Assembly (NCBI GenBank): GCA_902800215.1
Contig: CADCDS010000006.1
Span: 1 to 64,000 of the forward strand
DNA: 64,000 nt
Reading direction: 5' to 3'
From: an uncultured Bacteroidales bacterium
GTDB taxonomy: Bacteria; Bacteroidota; Bacteroidia; Bacteroidales; Paludibacteraceae
Shown here: positions 1-11,200 of the stretch, in pieces
How the letters are laid out: each line of letters opens with the position of its first letter
Numbering within the stretch: the first letter of the stretch is position 1
Made by a program: the position numbers and the translations under genes
Notes under the pieces: model-generated
The model's database searches: none
Told to the model about the DNA's origin: nothing
Seen by the model: the letters and a program-made list of their open reading frames with translations, nothing else

Positions 1-1
1 T

Positions 2-409
2 GTGCGCAAACTGATGTTGCAGCAATTGGGTGTCATCAAAACGATTGCCGGAACACCCACCGAAGCCAACCAACAACTGCTTGCGCGTCTCATGGCATTG
101 AACGAGGAAACCGCCAATGCCCTCATCGACTGGCCAAGCATTTACCAAACCATCGATCTTGTCTATGACGGTTTCTATACACGACTCGTGCAGAAATATG
201 GAACCACCGACCAATCCAACGATCCGGCGCACCCGGTCTTGAACGAGAAGGAATTGCAACTCTGTTGTTTGCTCAAAGCTGATTTCTCCACCAAGGAGAT
301 CAACATGCTCACTCGTCAAAGTCTCCAAACCATCTACCAACGTAAGACCCAAGTCCGTCAGAAACTTTCCCTTGCCGAAGCCGAAGACATCACAACTGCG
401 ATAATCTAA
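2..409 (+). CDS. C-terminal part of a TPR/HTH-type regulator (5' end outside window)
   Basis: The reading frame is open from the first bases, so this is the tail of a longer gene. The last 60 residues hold a LuxR/GerE-like helix-turn-helix: a segment beginning LNEKELQLCCLL, then STKEINMLTRQSLQTIYQRK as the recognition helix. The layout resembles the end of the regulator at 51985-53190 (LNEQDIRICVLV, then SHKEIAEMLNCS), which has TPRs and a transmembrane helix before its HTH. By analogy this is probably a membrane-anchored or cytoplasmic TPR regulator of the kind common in Bacteroidales. The stop codon is followed by a hairpin that lacks a T-run on this strand. Target genes are unknown. Confidence 0.6.
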   Translation: MRKLMLQQLGVIKTIAGTPTEANQQLLARLMALNEETANALIDWPSIYQTIDLVYDGFYTRLVQKYGTTDQSNDPAHPVLNEKELQLCCLLKADFSTKEINMLTRQSLQTIYQRKTQVRQKLSLAEAEDITTAII

Positions 410-417
410 TTAGGGCA

Positions 418-444
418 TAAAAAAAGCACTCGCTTAGGAGTGCT
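418..444 (-). terminator. Intrinsic terminator of hsp20
   Basis: Perfect 7-bp stem AGCACTC (425-431) / GAGTGCT (438-444) with a 6-nt loop. On the minus strand it is followed by a run of seven T (complement of 418-424). It lies about 20 bp past the hsp20 stop codon. Confidence 0.85.
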
Positions 445-464
445 CTGCATGGATACATGCTTTG

Positions 465-911
465 TTATGAGATCGCTATTTGCCTACTGGTCTTACCCTC
501 TTCGCGTTTAATCTTCGGCAGGTCGATGGTCAAGATACCATCTTCGACCTTAGCGGCGATCTTTGCCTCGTCCACATTGTCCGGCAAGGTGTACTTCTGC
601 TCGAAGTTCGTGTAAGCAAACTCGCGTCTCAGATAGTGCTCATGTTTGTCTTCTTCCTTGTGCTCGAACTTGTTCTCGATGGCAACACACAGATTGTGGT
701 CTTCATCGACATGTACTCGGCAGTACTCTTTCTTAACACCCGGAGCAGCTAACTCAACGGTGTAACTGTTAGCGGTCTCTTTGACGTTGACCGAAGGCGC
801 CACATTGCTGGCCGTGTTCAGCATGTCATTGTTCAAAAACTCGTCGAATACGGTGGGAAACCATCCGTTTGTCGGCAGCCAACTGTTTCTACGACACATT
901 GCATTTTTCAT
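465..911 (-). CDS. Hsp20 family small heat-shock protein
   Basis: Encodes 148 residues of the alpha-crystallin/Hsp20 family, an ATP-independent cytoplasmic holdase that binds unfolding proteins. The N-terminus is short and aromatic (NGWFPTVFDEFL). The alpha-crystallin domain follows: beta strands from PSVNVKETANSYTVELAAPG through KVEDGILTIDLPK. The C-terminal tail carries the I-x-I type anchor IAI. I chose the ATG at 911 because a GGAGG lies 7 nt upstream; a TTG two codons earlier is also in frame but is too close to that site. The gene is monocistronic with its own terminator. Its upstream region holds a 17-bp palindrome and three evenly spaced TGCCA-N3-TGTCC repeats, which suggest stress control. 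Confidence 0.93.
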   Translation of the reverse strand: MKNAMCRRNSWLPTNGWFPTVFDEFLNNDMLNTASNVAPSVNVKETANSYTVELAAPGVKKEYCRVHVDEDHNLCVAIENKFEHKEEDKHEHYLRREFAYTNFEQKYTLPDNVDEAKIAAKVEDGILTIDLPKIKREEGKTSRQIAIS

Positions 912-934
912 AATCAATCCTCCAAATAAATTTA

Positions 935-951
935 GTTAAACATTGTTTAAC
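935..951. promoter_or_regulatory. 17-bp palindrome upstream of hsp20
   Basis: GTTAAACA-T-TGTTTAAC is a perfect inverted repeat 24 bp before the hsp20 start codon. It would lie in the 5' leader or at the start of transcription. No standard TAnnTTTG box is obvious nearby on the minus strand, so it may be an operator or part of an alternative promoter. Confidence 0.45.
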
Positions 952-1041
952 GTAGCTTGCGTAGTTTACGTTGTTGGCGTAGTATGCGTAATTGCGTTTT
1001 CACCCTAACAAAGGCAAATTATGTGCCAACCCTAAAATCTC

Positions 1042-1094
1042 TGCCAAAATGTCCATCTTTCGTGCCAAATTGTCCACTTACTGCCATTTTGTCC
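1042..1094. promoter_or_regulatory. Three phased TGCCA-N3-TGTCC operator-like repeats
   Basis: Copies at 1042-1054, 1063-1075 and 1082-1094, with spacings of 21 and 19 bp, about two helical turns each. Each copy is a loose palindrome of the form TGNCA-N3-TGNCN. They sit between divergent hsp20 and the plus-strand promoter at 1102-1133, so they could act on either side. The regulator is not known to me. Confidence 0.5.
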
Positions 1095-1101
1095 ATTAAA
1101 A

Positions 1102-1133
1102 TTTGCATATGTCAAAAAAAAGTTGTAATTTTG
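1102..1133 (+). promoter_or_regulatory. Bacteroidetes-type promoter for the peptide/fimbrillin/surface-protein run
   Basis: -33 box TTTG at 1102-1105 and -7 box TAATTTTG at 1126-1133, separated by 20 nt. It is followed by an inverted repeat TTGCACG (1131-1137) / CGTGCAA (1144-1150) across the expected start site. The first start codon is at 1167. Confidence 0.8.
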
Positions 1134-1166
1134 CACGCGAAATCGTGCAACAAACAAAATAACCAT

Positions 1167-1316
1167 ATGAAAAGACATTACATGCGTCCGATTGTGGACA
1201 GAACGGAGATGGCGCCGGGACAGATGCTATGCAGCAGCGGTGGCGGCAGTGGCTTTAAAGCCGAGATTGGAGAATACGGCACCAATACCGGAGGCGGCTT
1301 TATTCAGGAACCGTAA
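1167..1316 (+). CDS. Small 49-residue Gly-rich peptide, unknown function
   Basis: A short ORF starting MKRHYMRPIVDRTEMAPGQM, then CSSGGGSGF and a Gly/Thr-rich end (YGTNTGGGFIQEP). It begins 34 bp after the promoter -7 box and ends 16 bp before the fimbrillin-like lipoprotein, so it is the first gene of the transcript. There is no signal peptide. The general pattern (basic MKxxYxxP start, a central acidic/hydrophobic stretch, then a Gly/Ser tail) is one I associate with tiny, usually unannotated Bacteroidales ORFs upstream of surface-protein genes. It may be a leader-type or peptide product. An upstream in-frame extension from 957 would cross the promoter and is rejected. Confidence 0.6.
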   Translation: MKRHYMRPIVDRTEMAPGQMLCSSGGGSGFKAEIGEYGTNTGGGFIQEP

Positions 1317-1332
1317 AGATTGTTGATTTGGT

Positions 1333-2265
1333 ATGAAAAAAGAACTTTTTATATCGTTCCTGTGCGGGCTGATGGCGGTAGCAGGAACAGCGTGCAGCCA
1401 TTCGGATGAGCCGAGTGGAGAAGAAATGGAGGTAAAGACGCGTTTTCTGACGATCCGATCGGAGGAAGGAGCGGCATCGCCGCGGCGTATTCTCAATGCG
1501 ACGATTACCGACGAAGGCAGTACCTTGTCTTCCATGTGGACGGCAGGTGACGCATTGAGTTATTGCAACCTGAGCCGGCAGATTCAGTTAGGAGTGGCGG
1601 ATGACAACGTGTATCAGGGTCCGTTGACGGCTATCGAGACGAAACATATCTCGATGGTGCAGGGTGACGTGGAGTGCACGGTGAATGACTATCTGGCGGT
1701 GGTGTATCCGGCGAACAACACGTTTGAGTTCATCTCAACGGGTACCAAGTACCGCTATCATTTTTCCTTGGCCGGACAGGACGGTACGTTAGCCGGATTA
1801 GCGACGAACTATCATCAGGTGTACGGCCGTGCGCATGTGACGGCGGTGACGGACAAGACGGCGGATGCGACGATGGCCAAGATGCAGAGTCTGCTGACGG
1901 TATGCAAGTTCAGTTTCAAGGACAAAGCCACGAATGCGGATATCCCGGTTGAGACGCTGACGATTCAATATGCCGATGCCACTTCGGAGAACGGTAAGTA
2001 TCCGCAGAAAGGGCAAGTGACGGTATTGGTGACGACTGAAAATCATGAGGCAAAGGCCGAGAAATACGACGTGACGGCTCCGTTAGTGGTCACTTGTTCG
2101 TCAGAGCAGCCTGCGGTGTACGTAGCGCTGATGCCGGAGATCGCATCCCGTACGTATCACTTCACGGTGACCAACAGTGAAGGCATCTATTCCGGTACGG
2201 CTTCGGCATGGCTCAAAGAAGGCGAGTATGTGCCGGCAACGGGTTTGAAACTGCAGAAACAATAA
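1333..2265 (+). CDS. Fimbrillin-like surface lipoprotein
   Basis: A 310-residue lipoprotein with a type II signal peptide: MKK start, hydrophobic core, and lipid-anchored Cys-21 in AGTAC followed by SHSDEP. The body has the repeat-free beta-rich pattern of the fimbrillin-like families: an ITDEGSTLSSMWTAGDALSY segment near the N-terminus, the hydrophobic DYLAVVYPANN motif, and an ending of the type SGTASAWLKEGEYVPATGLKL. Such proteins are pilus subunits or anchored surface ligands exported as lipoproteins. It is 12 bp upstream of the 3361-residue secreted protein, so the two probably act together at the cell surface. Exact fimbrial class not determined. Confidence 0.75.
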   Translation: MKKELFISFLCGLMAVAGTACSHSDEPSGEEMEVKTRFLTIRSEEGAASPRRILNATITDEGSTLSSMWTAGDALSYCNLSRQIQLGVADDNVYQGPLTAIETKHISMVQGDVECTVNDYLAVVYPANNTFEFISTGTKYRYHFSLAGQDGTLAGLATNYHQVYGRAHVTAVTDKTADATMAKMQSLLTVCKFSFKDKATNADIPVETLTIQYADATSENGKYPQKGQVTVLVTTENHEAKAEKYDVTAPLVVTCSSEQPAVYVALMPEIASRTYHFTVTNSEGIYSGTASAWLKEGEYVPATGLKLQKQ

Positions 2266-2277
2266 AAACTACGCGAT

Positions 2278-5200
2278 ATGAAAAAGAGAATTATCGGAAT
2301 CCTGCTGATGCTTACAGCTTGTGTAGGTACTATCCAAGCAGACGACTGGGTGCTGTTTGAGTCCAAGTACAATGCATGGCACTACACGGACCACCTCTAT
2401 CTGGAGGTTTTCCTTGCCGACCTGGACGGAGGTAACACGTACTGTAAGGAAGGTACGTTGGTTGCCACGAACGGCAAACAGAGTTATGAGTTGGTGAAGT
2501 TGAAATATATCAACGAAGGTGACGATGAGGATCAGACAGCGAAGGTGAAAGCCACGTTGCTGATGCGGAATAGCAAGGCATGGTTCACCAACTCGCAGAG
2601 CGGCGATCAGGAGTTGAGTACATCGGAGCAGACGCACTGGTTGACCAAGTGGGGTAGTGACTACCATTACATGACGGCGCAGATCAACTTCTACTACCCC
2701 TCTGAGTTGGCCGGCGATACCTGGAAGATCTACTTCCACTTCAAGCACTCGAACGACAGTTGGTACGACAAGACACTGGCGTGGGTGACGACGAGCAGCA
2801 CGCTCGGTCTGTCGGACTATAACGTCGACTCATACAAAGTGGAGCGCACGGGTCTGGACAAGATCACCTTCACGGTGCCGAAACTGCAGGACGATATTGA
2901 CAGTAAGTTCAGTTCTATCCGCAAGCGTGAAGCGAAGTACGAGGTAAGTTATATCTTCTACAAGCAGGACGGCACATCGGTGACCTTGAATAAGCAATAC
3001 GAGGCTTCGACCTCGCAGGAGAAGCAAGAGGAATGTACGTTCCCGGAAGGCGTGGGCAATCCGAAACGCATCGACTGCCAGGTGAAGGCTATCCACGGTG
3101 TGAAAGATCCAGATGGCTGGTTCAACAAACGGACCAAGACCACGACGCGAGACGATGCGTTCAAAGTCATTCCCGTGCCGGGTGAGATTACGATGGATTT
3201 CCACCAGTTCGACAAACAGACGGCATTGGCATGGATGACTCCCGGCGCCAGCAACTACATGACCGTCACGCCGTATATCTACCGTATCGAGACGGACGCC
3301 ACGGGTAGCCCGAAATCCGGCAGCTCGTGGAGCAAACGCGGATCGGTAAGCAGCACGACAGGCGGTTCGTTGCATTTCACGGATGATAATGTATCTACCG
3401 GTACGTACTACCGCTATATGGCAGTCAATGTACCGACCGATTGGATCAACCACGGTATCAACGAGAGCAGTCTGAACAACCCGACAGACGACCTGTTGTC
3501 TAAGTTAGGATGCTTGCTATCGGAGGTGATGAACACGGCGCCGACAATGAGTATCTACGGTCTGCAGCAAGACACGTCAATGACGGACAAGGTACGTCTG
3601 ACCTGGCAGTACAGCCGTGTGCCGACCGATGATGCTACCGTCAACTTCAAGGTACTGCGCAAGACGAGTCAGGAAGGCGACTGGAGTGAGTACGGTACGG
3701 TGAGCGCCGATGCGGAACCGACTGCCGGCACGGTATTGGCATTTGAGGATGCCGATCTGCCTAACTCGACCGCCCGCTACCAGTACAAGATTCGCTTGGA
3801 GGTAAAAGGCTATCGTTTTGAGAGCGACGCCATCTACGCGGGTCTGCTCTCCGGTACGGCCCTGAAGAGCTTCACCGCCACCAAAGGTACGCACGACGGA
3901 AGTGTGACGCTCTCGTGGAATGCGAAGCAGGTAGGTACGGCCAATAGTAACTATGTGATTTCCAGACGATATGTGAATTCGAATAGTGAGTTCATGCAGA
4001 TCCACACCACCAACGGTGCGGACGCCAACTACTCGTATGAGGACAACACGGTGAAGCCTGGTTATTACTACGAATACAAGATAGAAGTCTATGAGGGCGG
4101 CGTGATGCAGAACACGCTCTATACCGTCGGTTTCTGCCAGTCACGCGGTACGATAGCCGGTATTGTCAACTACGGCAGCGGTACCTCCGTGCCGGGTGTA
4201 CGCATGTGGCTCCGTCCCTCCGCAGCAGACGCTGACAACACGATAGAGAGTCATTCGCAGTACGTCCACGGTGCCTCGGAAGGTATCTTATGGGACGGGG
4301 ACGCTGTAGAGCAAGGCAAGATCTTCGGTGAAGGCAAAGACTACACTGTGCAGTTCTTCGTCCGTCCTGATGAAGGGCTGAGCGAGGGTGCTGTGCTGGC
4401 GGATATCCCGGGAGTAGGCCAAGTGACTCTGGCCAACAAAACGACGGAGGGGTATGAACTGCGTTGCGAGACCAAACCCGTCACGACAGACCTCTCCACG
4501 CTCACCGGTGCCTATACCGCGCAGGACGGCGAGGTACTGACCGGCACCTTGGGCGGTAACTACAAGATCTCTATTGCCGACGGCGCAACGGTCGTTCTCC
4601 GCGACGCGACCATTAACGGCACGCACGGCATGAACTACCAGTGGGCAGGTATTACCTGTAAGGGCGATGCCACGATAGTACTGGAAGGCGAGAACCGCGT
4701 AAAAGGCTTTATGGACGAATACCCCGGCATCTTAATCCCCAAGGACAAGACGCTGACCATCCGCGGTCTGGGTTCGCTGACCACCCTCACCTCGAACGGC
4801 TGGGGATCGGCAGGTATCGGCGGCGGGTACCAAATACCCTGCGGTAATATCGTCATCGAAGGAGGTATTATCACAGCCACCGGAGGAGAACACGCCACCG
4901 GTGTAGGTGGCGGTCGGAACACCTCCTGCGGAACCATCACCATTACGGGCGGTAAGGTCACAGCCACCGGTGGAGAGGGGGGTGCGGCCATCGGACGAGG
5001 TACGTACGGCAGCTGCGGCACGATTACCATCGGCGGTACGGTGCTATGGGACGGCTCTAACTATCAGAACGGTGGAGAATCCATCCTCGCACTCAATTCG
5101 TACACGTATGACGAAGGCGACGACTGGATGAGCCAACAGACGCCTTACGAGACCGTACACCCCACCGGTGCCTTCCTTCCCGCCGGCAAGTACTCGCTGC

Positions 5201-8200
5201 TGACGATAAGCAAGACAGGCCACCAGATGAGCCTGCAGGTGGATACGAATGAAGTGAAGACCATCACGGTGGATGATCTGGATATTCTCTCGCCCTTCGC
5301 CATCGGTGGCATGCGCGGCATTGCACCCGATTGGGCATTCAAGGGCAATTTTGCCGAGGTGCGTGTATGGAACCATTGTCTGTCCGACACGGAGAAGAAG
5401 AATTATCTGGACCGTGTGCTGAACGGTCGCGAGTCGGGTCTGATGCTCTACTGGCCGCTGGACGAAGGCTTGCAGCGCTACGCATTCGATGCCTCGTACT
5501 CGAACGACCTGCCTAACGGTCGTCATGCGACGGTGGGCAATAACATCACCCCGTCGCCTATCGTGCCGGTCGAGAGCCAGTTGGCACGGTACGGCCTGAC
5601 CAACGAGAACGGCGAGTACCTGATTCGCGGTATCCCGTTCATGGGTAGCGGTTCGTCCTATACCCTGGTGCCGGAGAAAGGTATCCACCGATTCAATCCG
5701 GATGTCCGTTCGCTGTTTATCAGTCCGACTTCGCTGACGGCGAATAATGTGGATTTTGAGGATGTCAGTTCGTTCCCCATGACCGGTCATATCTACTATG
5801 CCGGAACCAATATCCCGGCGGAAGGCATTATGTTCTACGTGGACGGTGTAGCGTTGACCTCGGATGGAAAGGTGCAGCAGACGGATGCCGACGGTTATTA
5901 CAATATTAGCGTACCGATCGGTGAGCACTACGTGGAAGCCAAACTGGAAGGTCACGTGTTAGTGGATAATGGTCGTTTCCCGACCACAGGAACCTATAAC
6001 TTCGTAGATCGCGTACGGCATGACTTCTCCGATTCGACCCTGGTTAATTTTGTTGGTCGTGTGAGCGGAGCCAAGTACAACGACACCATTCCGGTAGGTT
6101 TTGCCGAATCGCATAATAACATCGGTATTGCCACGATCACGCTCAAGTTGAACAACGAGTCTTTCTCGTTCAACTGCGCAGACGATTATATCTCTCCGGC
6201 GACGGAGAACCGCTCTTTTGCCAGCGACACGGTGTCTATTCAGAGCAAGACCTGGACGGGCTTTGGCGCGGCATCCAAATATATCTACATCATGACGGAT
6301 AGTCTGACCGGTGAGTTCAGCGCGGTATTACCGCCGCTCAAGTACACCGTGCAGAGCGTGGAGGTGAAAAAGAATAGCGATGTGGAGTTCTCTTCGTTGC
6401 CGGAGATTGACTTGGCCAATCCGGGTCAAAAGCGAACGGACTCGATCCTCATAGCGACGGAAGCGGGCGACACGATCACACGGTCATACACATACAACAC
6501 CAAGAAAGTTTGGACCTATATGGCCGGTCCGCAAGTAGATGTAGTAGAGAAGGATCATCCGGAGGGCGCTTTTGGTAAAGACATGTTGCTGATTCCGCTG
6601 GAAGATCAGAAGAATGACACGCTGCGTGGTCTCTATACGGTGGACGAGTCGGGTAACGTAGAATATCTATTCAACTATCCGATTTATCAGATGATGAACA
6701 GTGTCGAATATGCGGTACACGGCTATGAGGCGTACACGAACTACGATAGCGGTACGCCGGTGACGGATACCGTACACCTGAACGGTCAGGAGTTGATCAT
6801 CGGTAATGAGATGAGTGACGACCAGGCGGTCGTGTATGACTCACCGGATACTTTGCAATACAAGGCGGGTGAGATCTACGAGATGAAGTATAACACGGTC
6901 ACCTTGGATAAGGAAGGTCGTGCAAGACTGAAGTGGACGGTAGGATTACCGAACATCGTCAGTCCGTTTACCCGCCAGGTCAATATAACGCTCAAGCGCG
7001 ATGACCGCACCTATGATGCCTTCCGCATGGACGCCATCGTATTGGGTCAACTGACGAACGGAAATAATTTTGTTACCCAAGGTCCATCCGATGTCCTCTT
7101 TATTCTGCGTGACCCGTACGGAGCCCACTCCAAGACCACGCTCAAAAGAGGTAAGGTGAACACCAAAACCACCTATTCCACCTATCAGCGTTCCGGAGAG
7201 CATTCGTTGGTGACTGACTGGATAGGAGGAACCGGTATTACTACAGCCAATGGCTTTGGCGTTGCTATTATCACTGCGGCTAAGGTAGCGGTCGATGTGA
7301 CTGTCGGTGTCAAGTCCAATTGGAAATATACGCACAAGGAAGATAAGATCTATAAGACCACAGAAGTAGAATCCTATTCTACCGGCGACAAATATCCGTA
7401 TGTGGGCGCCAAAGGCGATGTGTTCATCGGTACATCGAATAATATTCTGGTTGGCACGTGCCGTAAAGTGCATGTGAAGAAAGATGTGCAGACCAATCAA
7501 TACAACATTGTTCTGGAAGATGCGCTTGCACTCGGAGCAGAGGTCGAAACATCGTTCGCCTACTCGCAGTACGAGTTGGAGAATGTGATGATTCCGAAAT
7601 GGAAAGACCAGCGCAAGCAGTACCTGACGCAGGTAGCAACGAAAGCGGAAGCGGAGAGTTATGTGAACAACAGTGATCACATCATATGCGTGACGTGGCT
7701 CAGTCCGTCCGACCCGCATTACGGCGACAGCGCTACGTTTATTGCCGTGCAACCGAAGGTGCAACCGAAAGAGACGAAGATAGACAGCGTAACCTGGTGT
7801 AACAACCAAATCAAAGAGTGGGAGAAATACCTGCGCCTAAACGAGGAGGCGAAGATCAAAGCGATGAAAGAAGGTAAGTTCACCAATTACTCCATCGACG
7901 GCGGTACTACGCGTACGTTTACCTATCGCAATGACACAACCACCATTGACCAAAAACAAACCGACTATACCATTCAGGCGGTACTGGGATGGAAACAAGG
8001 CTGGGAAATAAAGGGTTTAACTTGTTTAGGTATTCAAACCAATCTGGCGACCAATGTAGGCGGCGGAGAGATCACCGGATCGGGTAATGACAATGAGAAC
8101 TATACCGAATGGGAGTATGTGCTCAATGATGGTAACCGCGATGCGGATCTGTCTATCAATATGTACGAGGCGGAGAGCGGCAGAAACAGTAAGATCTTCT

Positions 8201-11200
8201 CGCTCTTTGGCGGACAGACCTACAACCCGTACGAGCCGGCTGACTCGACGCACTACTATCAGGAGAACGGTCAATACCTGCCGTTGGGCAACGGAACAGT
8301 TCGTATGGAACAGCCGTACATCCAGGTCGGTGTCGGCAACAGTGCGCCTGCCAAGACGGCTACGCTGACTGATATCCCTGCCGGACAGAGTGCTACGGCG
8401 ATCCTGTACTGCTCGAACATGACCAACACCCATCAGGTGCTGCCGTTCGGTTATAACGTATCTGTGATGGAAGACAGCGACACGACGGGTCTGCAGATCC
8501 TGATGGACGGCACGCCTATCAACGGCCGTACGATCTGGATGGAGCAAGGTACGACGACACAGAAAGTGATTACCGTGCAACAAACGGACCAGAGTATCCT
8601 TGATCACGAGGGCATCCGTATCCGTTTCCTATCGCAGTACCAGCCGGCTACCATCTACGATGAGATTACCCTCAACGCGCATTTCATGCCATCCTCTTCG
8701 CTGGTAGCGTTGACGGTGACGAACCCCGTGGTGAACACCGATCCGACAACCGGTAACGGCGTGCTGAACCTCAAAGTATCGGGTTTCAACCGCCAGTTCA
8801 AGAACCTCAAGCAGATCGGCATCCAATACCGTTTTGCAGGCAATACGCAGTGGACGAATCTCCATACCTGGGTGCTGAACGAGAATGATACCATCGGTAC
8901 CGGTTACGACTTGTTACCGGCACAAGGTGATTTGAAGCTGACCCTGGATATGTCGAGTAACCTCAGTTATCCGGAGGGCGATTATGAGTTCCGCGCCTAT
9001 ACGATGACGCCGTATGGCGCCGAACAAGTGCAGGTATATAGCGAAGTGACGCAGGTAGTGAAGGACATGACCTTGCCTCGTCCGTTGTACACGCCTGCGC
9101 CCGCGAACGGTATCTTAGGTATCGGCGATCAGTTGTCGGTAGAGTTCAACGAGGACATCGTGCCGGGTTATGTAGGCGACAAGAACGCCATCATTACCGC
9201 GAAGTTGAACGGCCGGCCGATCGATCATGAGGTCTCGCTGAGGCTGGTCCCGTACGGCGATGAAGTACACACGATGAATCCGGTCTTCCTGAGCGGTAAC
9301 TTCTCGATGGAGTTCTGGCTCAACTGGCATGAAGCAGGTACGGTGCTCCATCAAGGAGCCGGTGCCGGTAATCTCAGTATTGCCATCAATAACGAGAGAT
9401 ATGTGATTGTCAATGTGGCAGGTGTCGAGTTTACCAGTGAACAGACCGTGCCGAAGGACAAGTGGATCTACATTGTCATGAACTACAAGGCCGAGACCAT
9501 GACCTTTAACATGCTGGCGCAATACGACGAGACAACCGCTATGCTGTTCCAGAGCACCAAGGTGCCGGAGTCGAAGGTACGGATCGTTGATAACGTGGAG
9601 GACAACTACCTCTATCTGGGACGTATCTATGCCAATATCCATGATCTGGGTCTCTATAATACCTACCTCGATGTGCTGGAAGCAGCAGGTAAGAAATACG
9701 AGTCCAAGGATGCCTATACCTACGGTTTGACCAACTATTGGCCGATGAATGAGGGTCACGGAAAGGTTGCGGAAGACTCCCGTCATACCCATGACTTCAT
9801 CGTGACGGACACTTGGGATATCGCTAATACCAATTATTCGTTGCGCCTGGATAATATGACGGGCGCACAGGTAGATATATCCCGCATCAATACTACGCTC
9901 AATGACAGTTATGTGATCGAGTTATGGTATGAGCATTACGCGCTGGATAACGATACGATTTGGGAAACCGACGGAATGCGTCTGCGGTACGAAGGTAGAA
10001 GAATTGTGCTGGAATACGGCAACAAATCGCACGTGGTAGTATCCTACGATGATTTCTCGGATATGATGAGCGGTTGGCACCATTTTGCATTGAATGTGGT
10101 ACGCGGTCAAGCGGCATCGTTCTATTTTGACGGACATCGTACGGCCGTGATGGCAGAAGCCGACATGCCGGTTCTGAAGGGTGCTACATTGACGCTTGCC
10201 AAGGGCGGACAGTTGTCTTATGTGGACGAGCTGCGCATCTGGAAAGCAACGCTCTCGGAGGAACGCCTGTTAGCGAACCGTTACCATACCATGGATACCT
10301 CAGAGGTTTATTCCCATGGACTGATGGCATACTATCCGTTTGAGAAAGACAGTGTGATCAACGGTGTGGACACCAAGGGTGAGACCTTGGAGAATATGGC
10401 ACCGAAGTCCGATGCCGGAGACGTGGTAGCGCCGAATTACGTCTTCGTTGAATCGACACCGCCGTTGAAGAATGCGCCGCGTGAGGTACGTCTGACCGCT
10501 GCACCGGTAGCTTCGGAACGTAAGGTGGTGATCAATCTGCTTAATACCGAAGTGACGCCGCGTGAGTTGGAGGGTACTACGCTCAATATCACCCTGGCGG
10601 AGATTCATGACCTGCACGGCAATACGTCGAACCCCATCAAGTGGACCGCGTATGTGCAGCAGAACACACTCAAATGGAAGAAAGACTCCGTTAATATCTA
10701 CAAGAAATACGGCGAGAGTTACACCTTTGATGTGGATATCGAGAATCTGGGTGGTCAGATTGAGTATTACACGGTGGAGAATAAGCCGGATTGGCTGACG
10801 CTGGTGAACAGCGAAGAGTCAGATGACCTGAAGCCGCTTAAGACGAAGACCTTACGCTTCTCCGTTCATGCACTTGTGCCGGTGAACGACTACGATATCA
10901 CCATCGGTCTGCAGGGCAATAACGAGATTCTCGAACCGCTGCGTATCGTGATGAAAGTGCGTGGTGAGACCCCGGATTGGTCGGTTGACCCGACGTTGTA
11001 TGACCATAACATGACGATCATCGGACAGGTCTATATCGGCGGTATTCTGATGGAGAACAGCGAGAGTATGGTTGCCGCCTTCATCGGCGGTGAGTGCCGT
11101 GGTATCGCTTCGCCGACCAAGGTGCGTGGAGCCGCTTATGTTTCGCTTCCTATCTACGGTCATGACGTAGCAGACCGGGATGCGAACAAACCCGTTTCCT

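Noticed and set aside
912-917. TTG start two codons upstream of the hsp20 ATG
   Set aside because: It lies too close to the GGAGG. The ATG at 911 has ideal 7-nt spacing.
957-1166. Upstream extension of the small peptide ORF
   Set aside because: It would include the promoter, the operator repeats and the -7 box palindrome, and has no plausible start context.
5044-5955. 303-codon minus-strand ORF inside the giant gene
   Set aside because: Same reasons; the sense frame has continuous domain-level similarity here.
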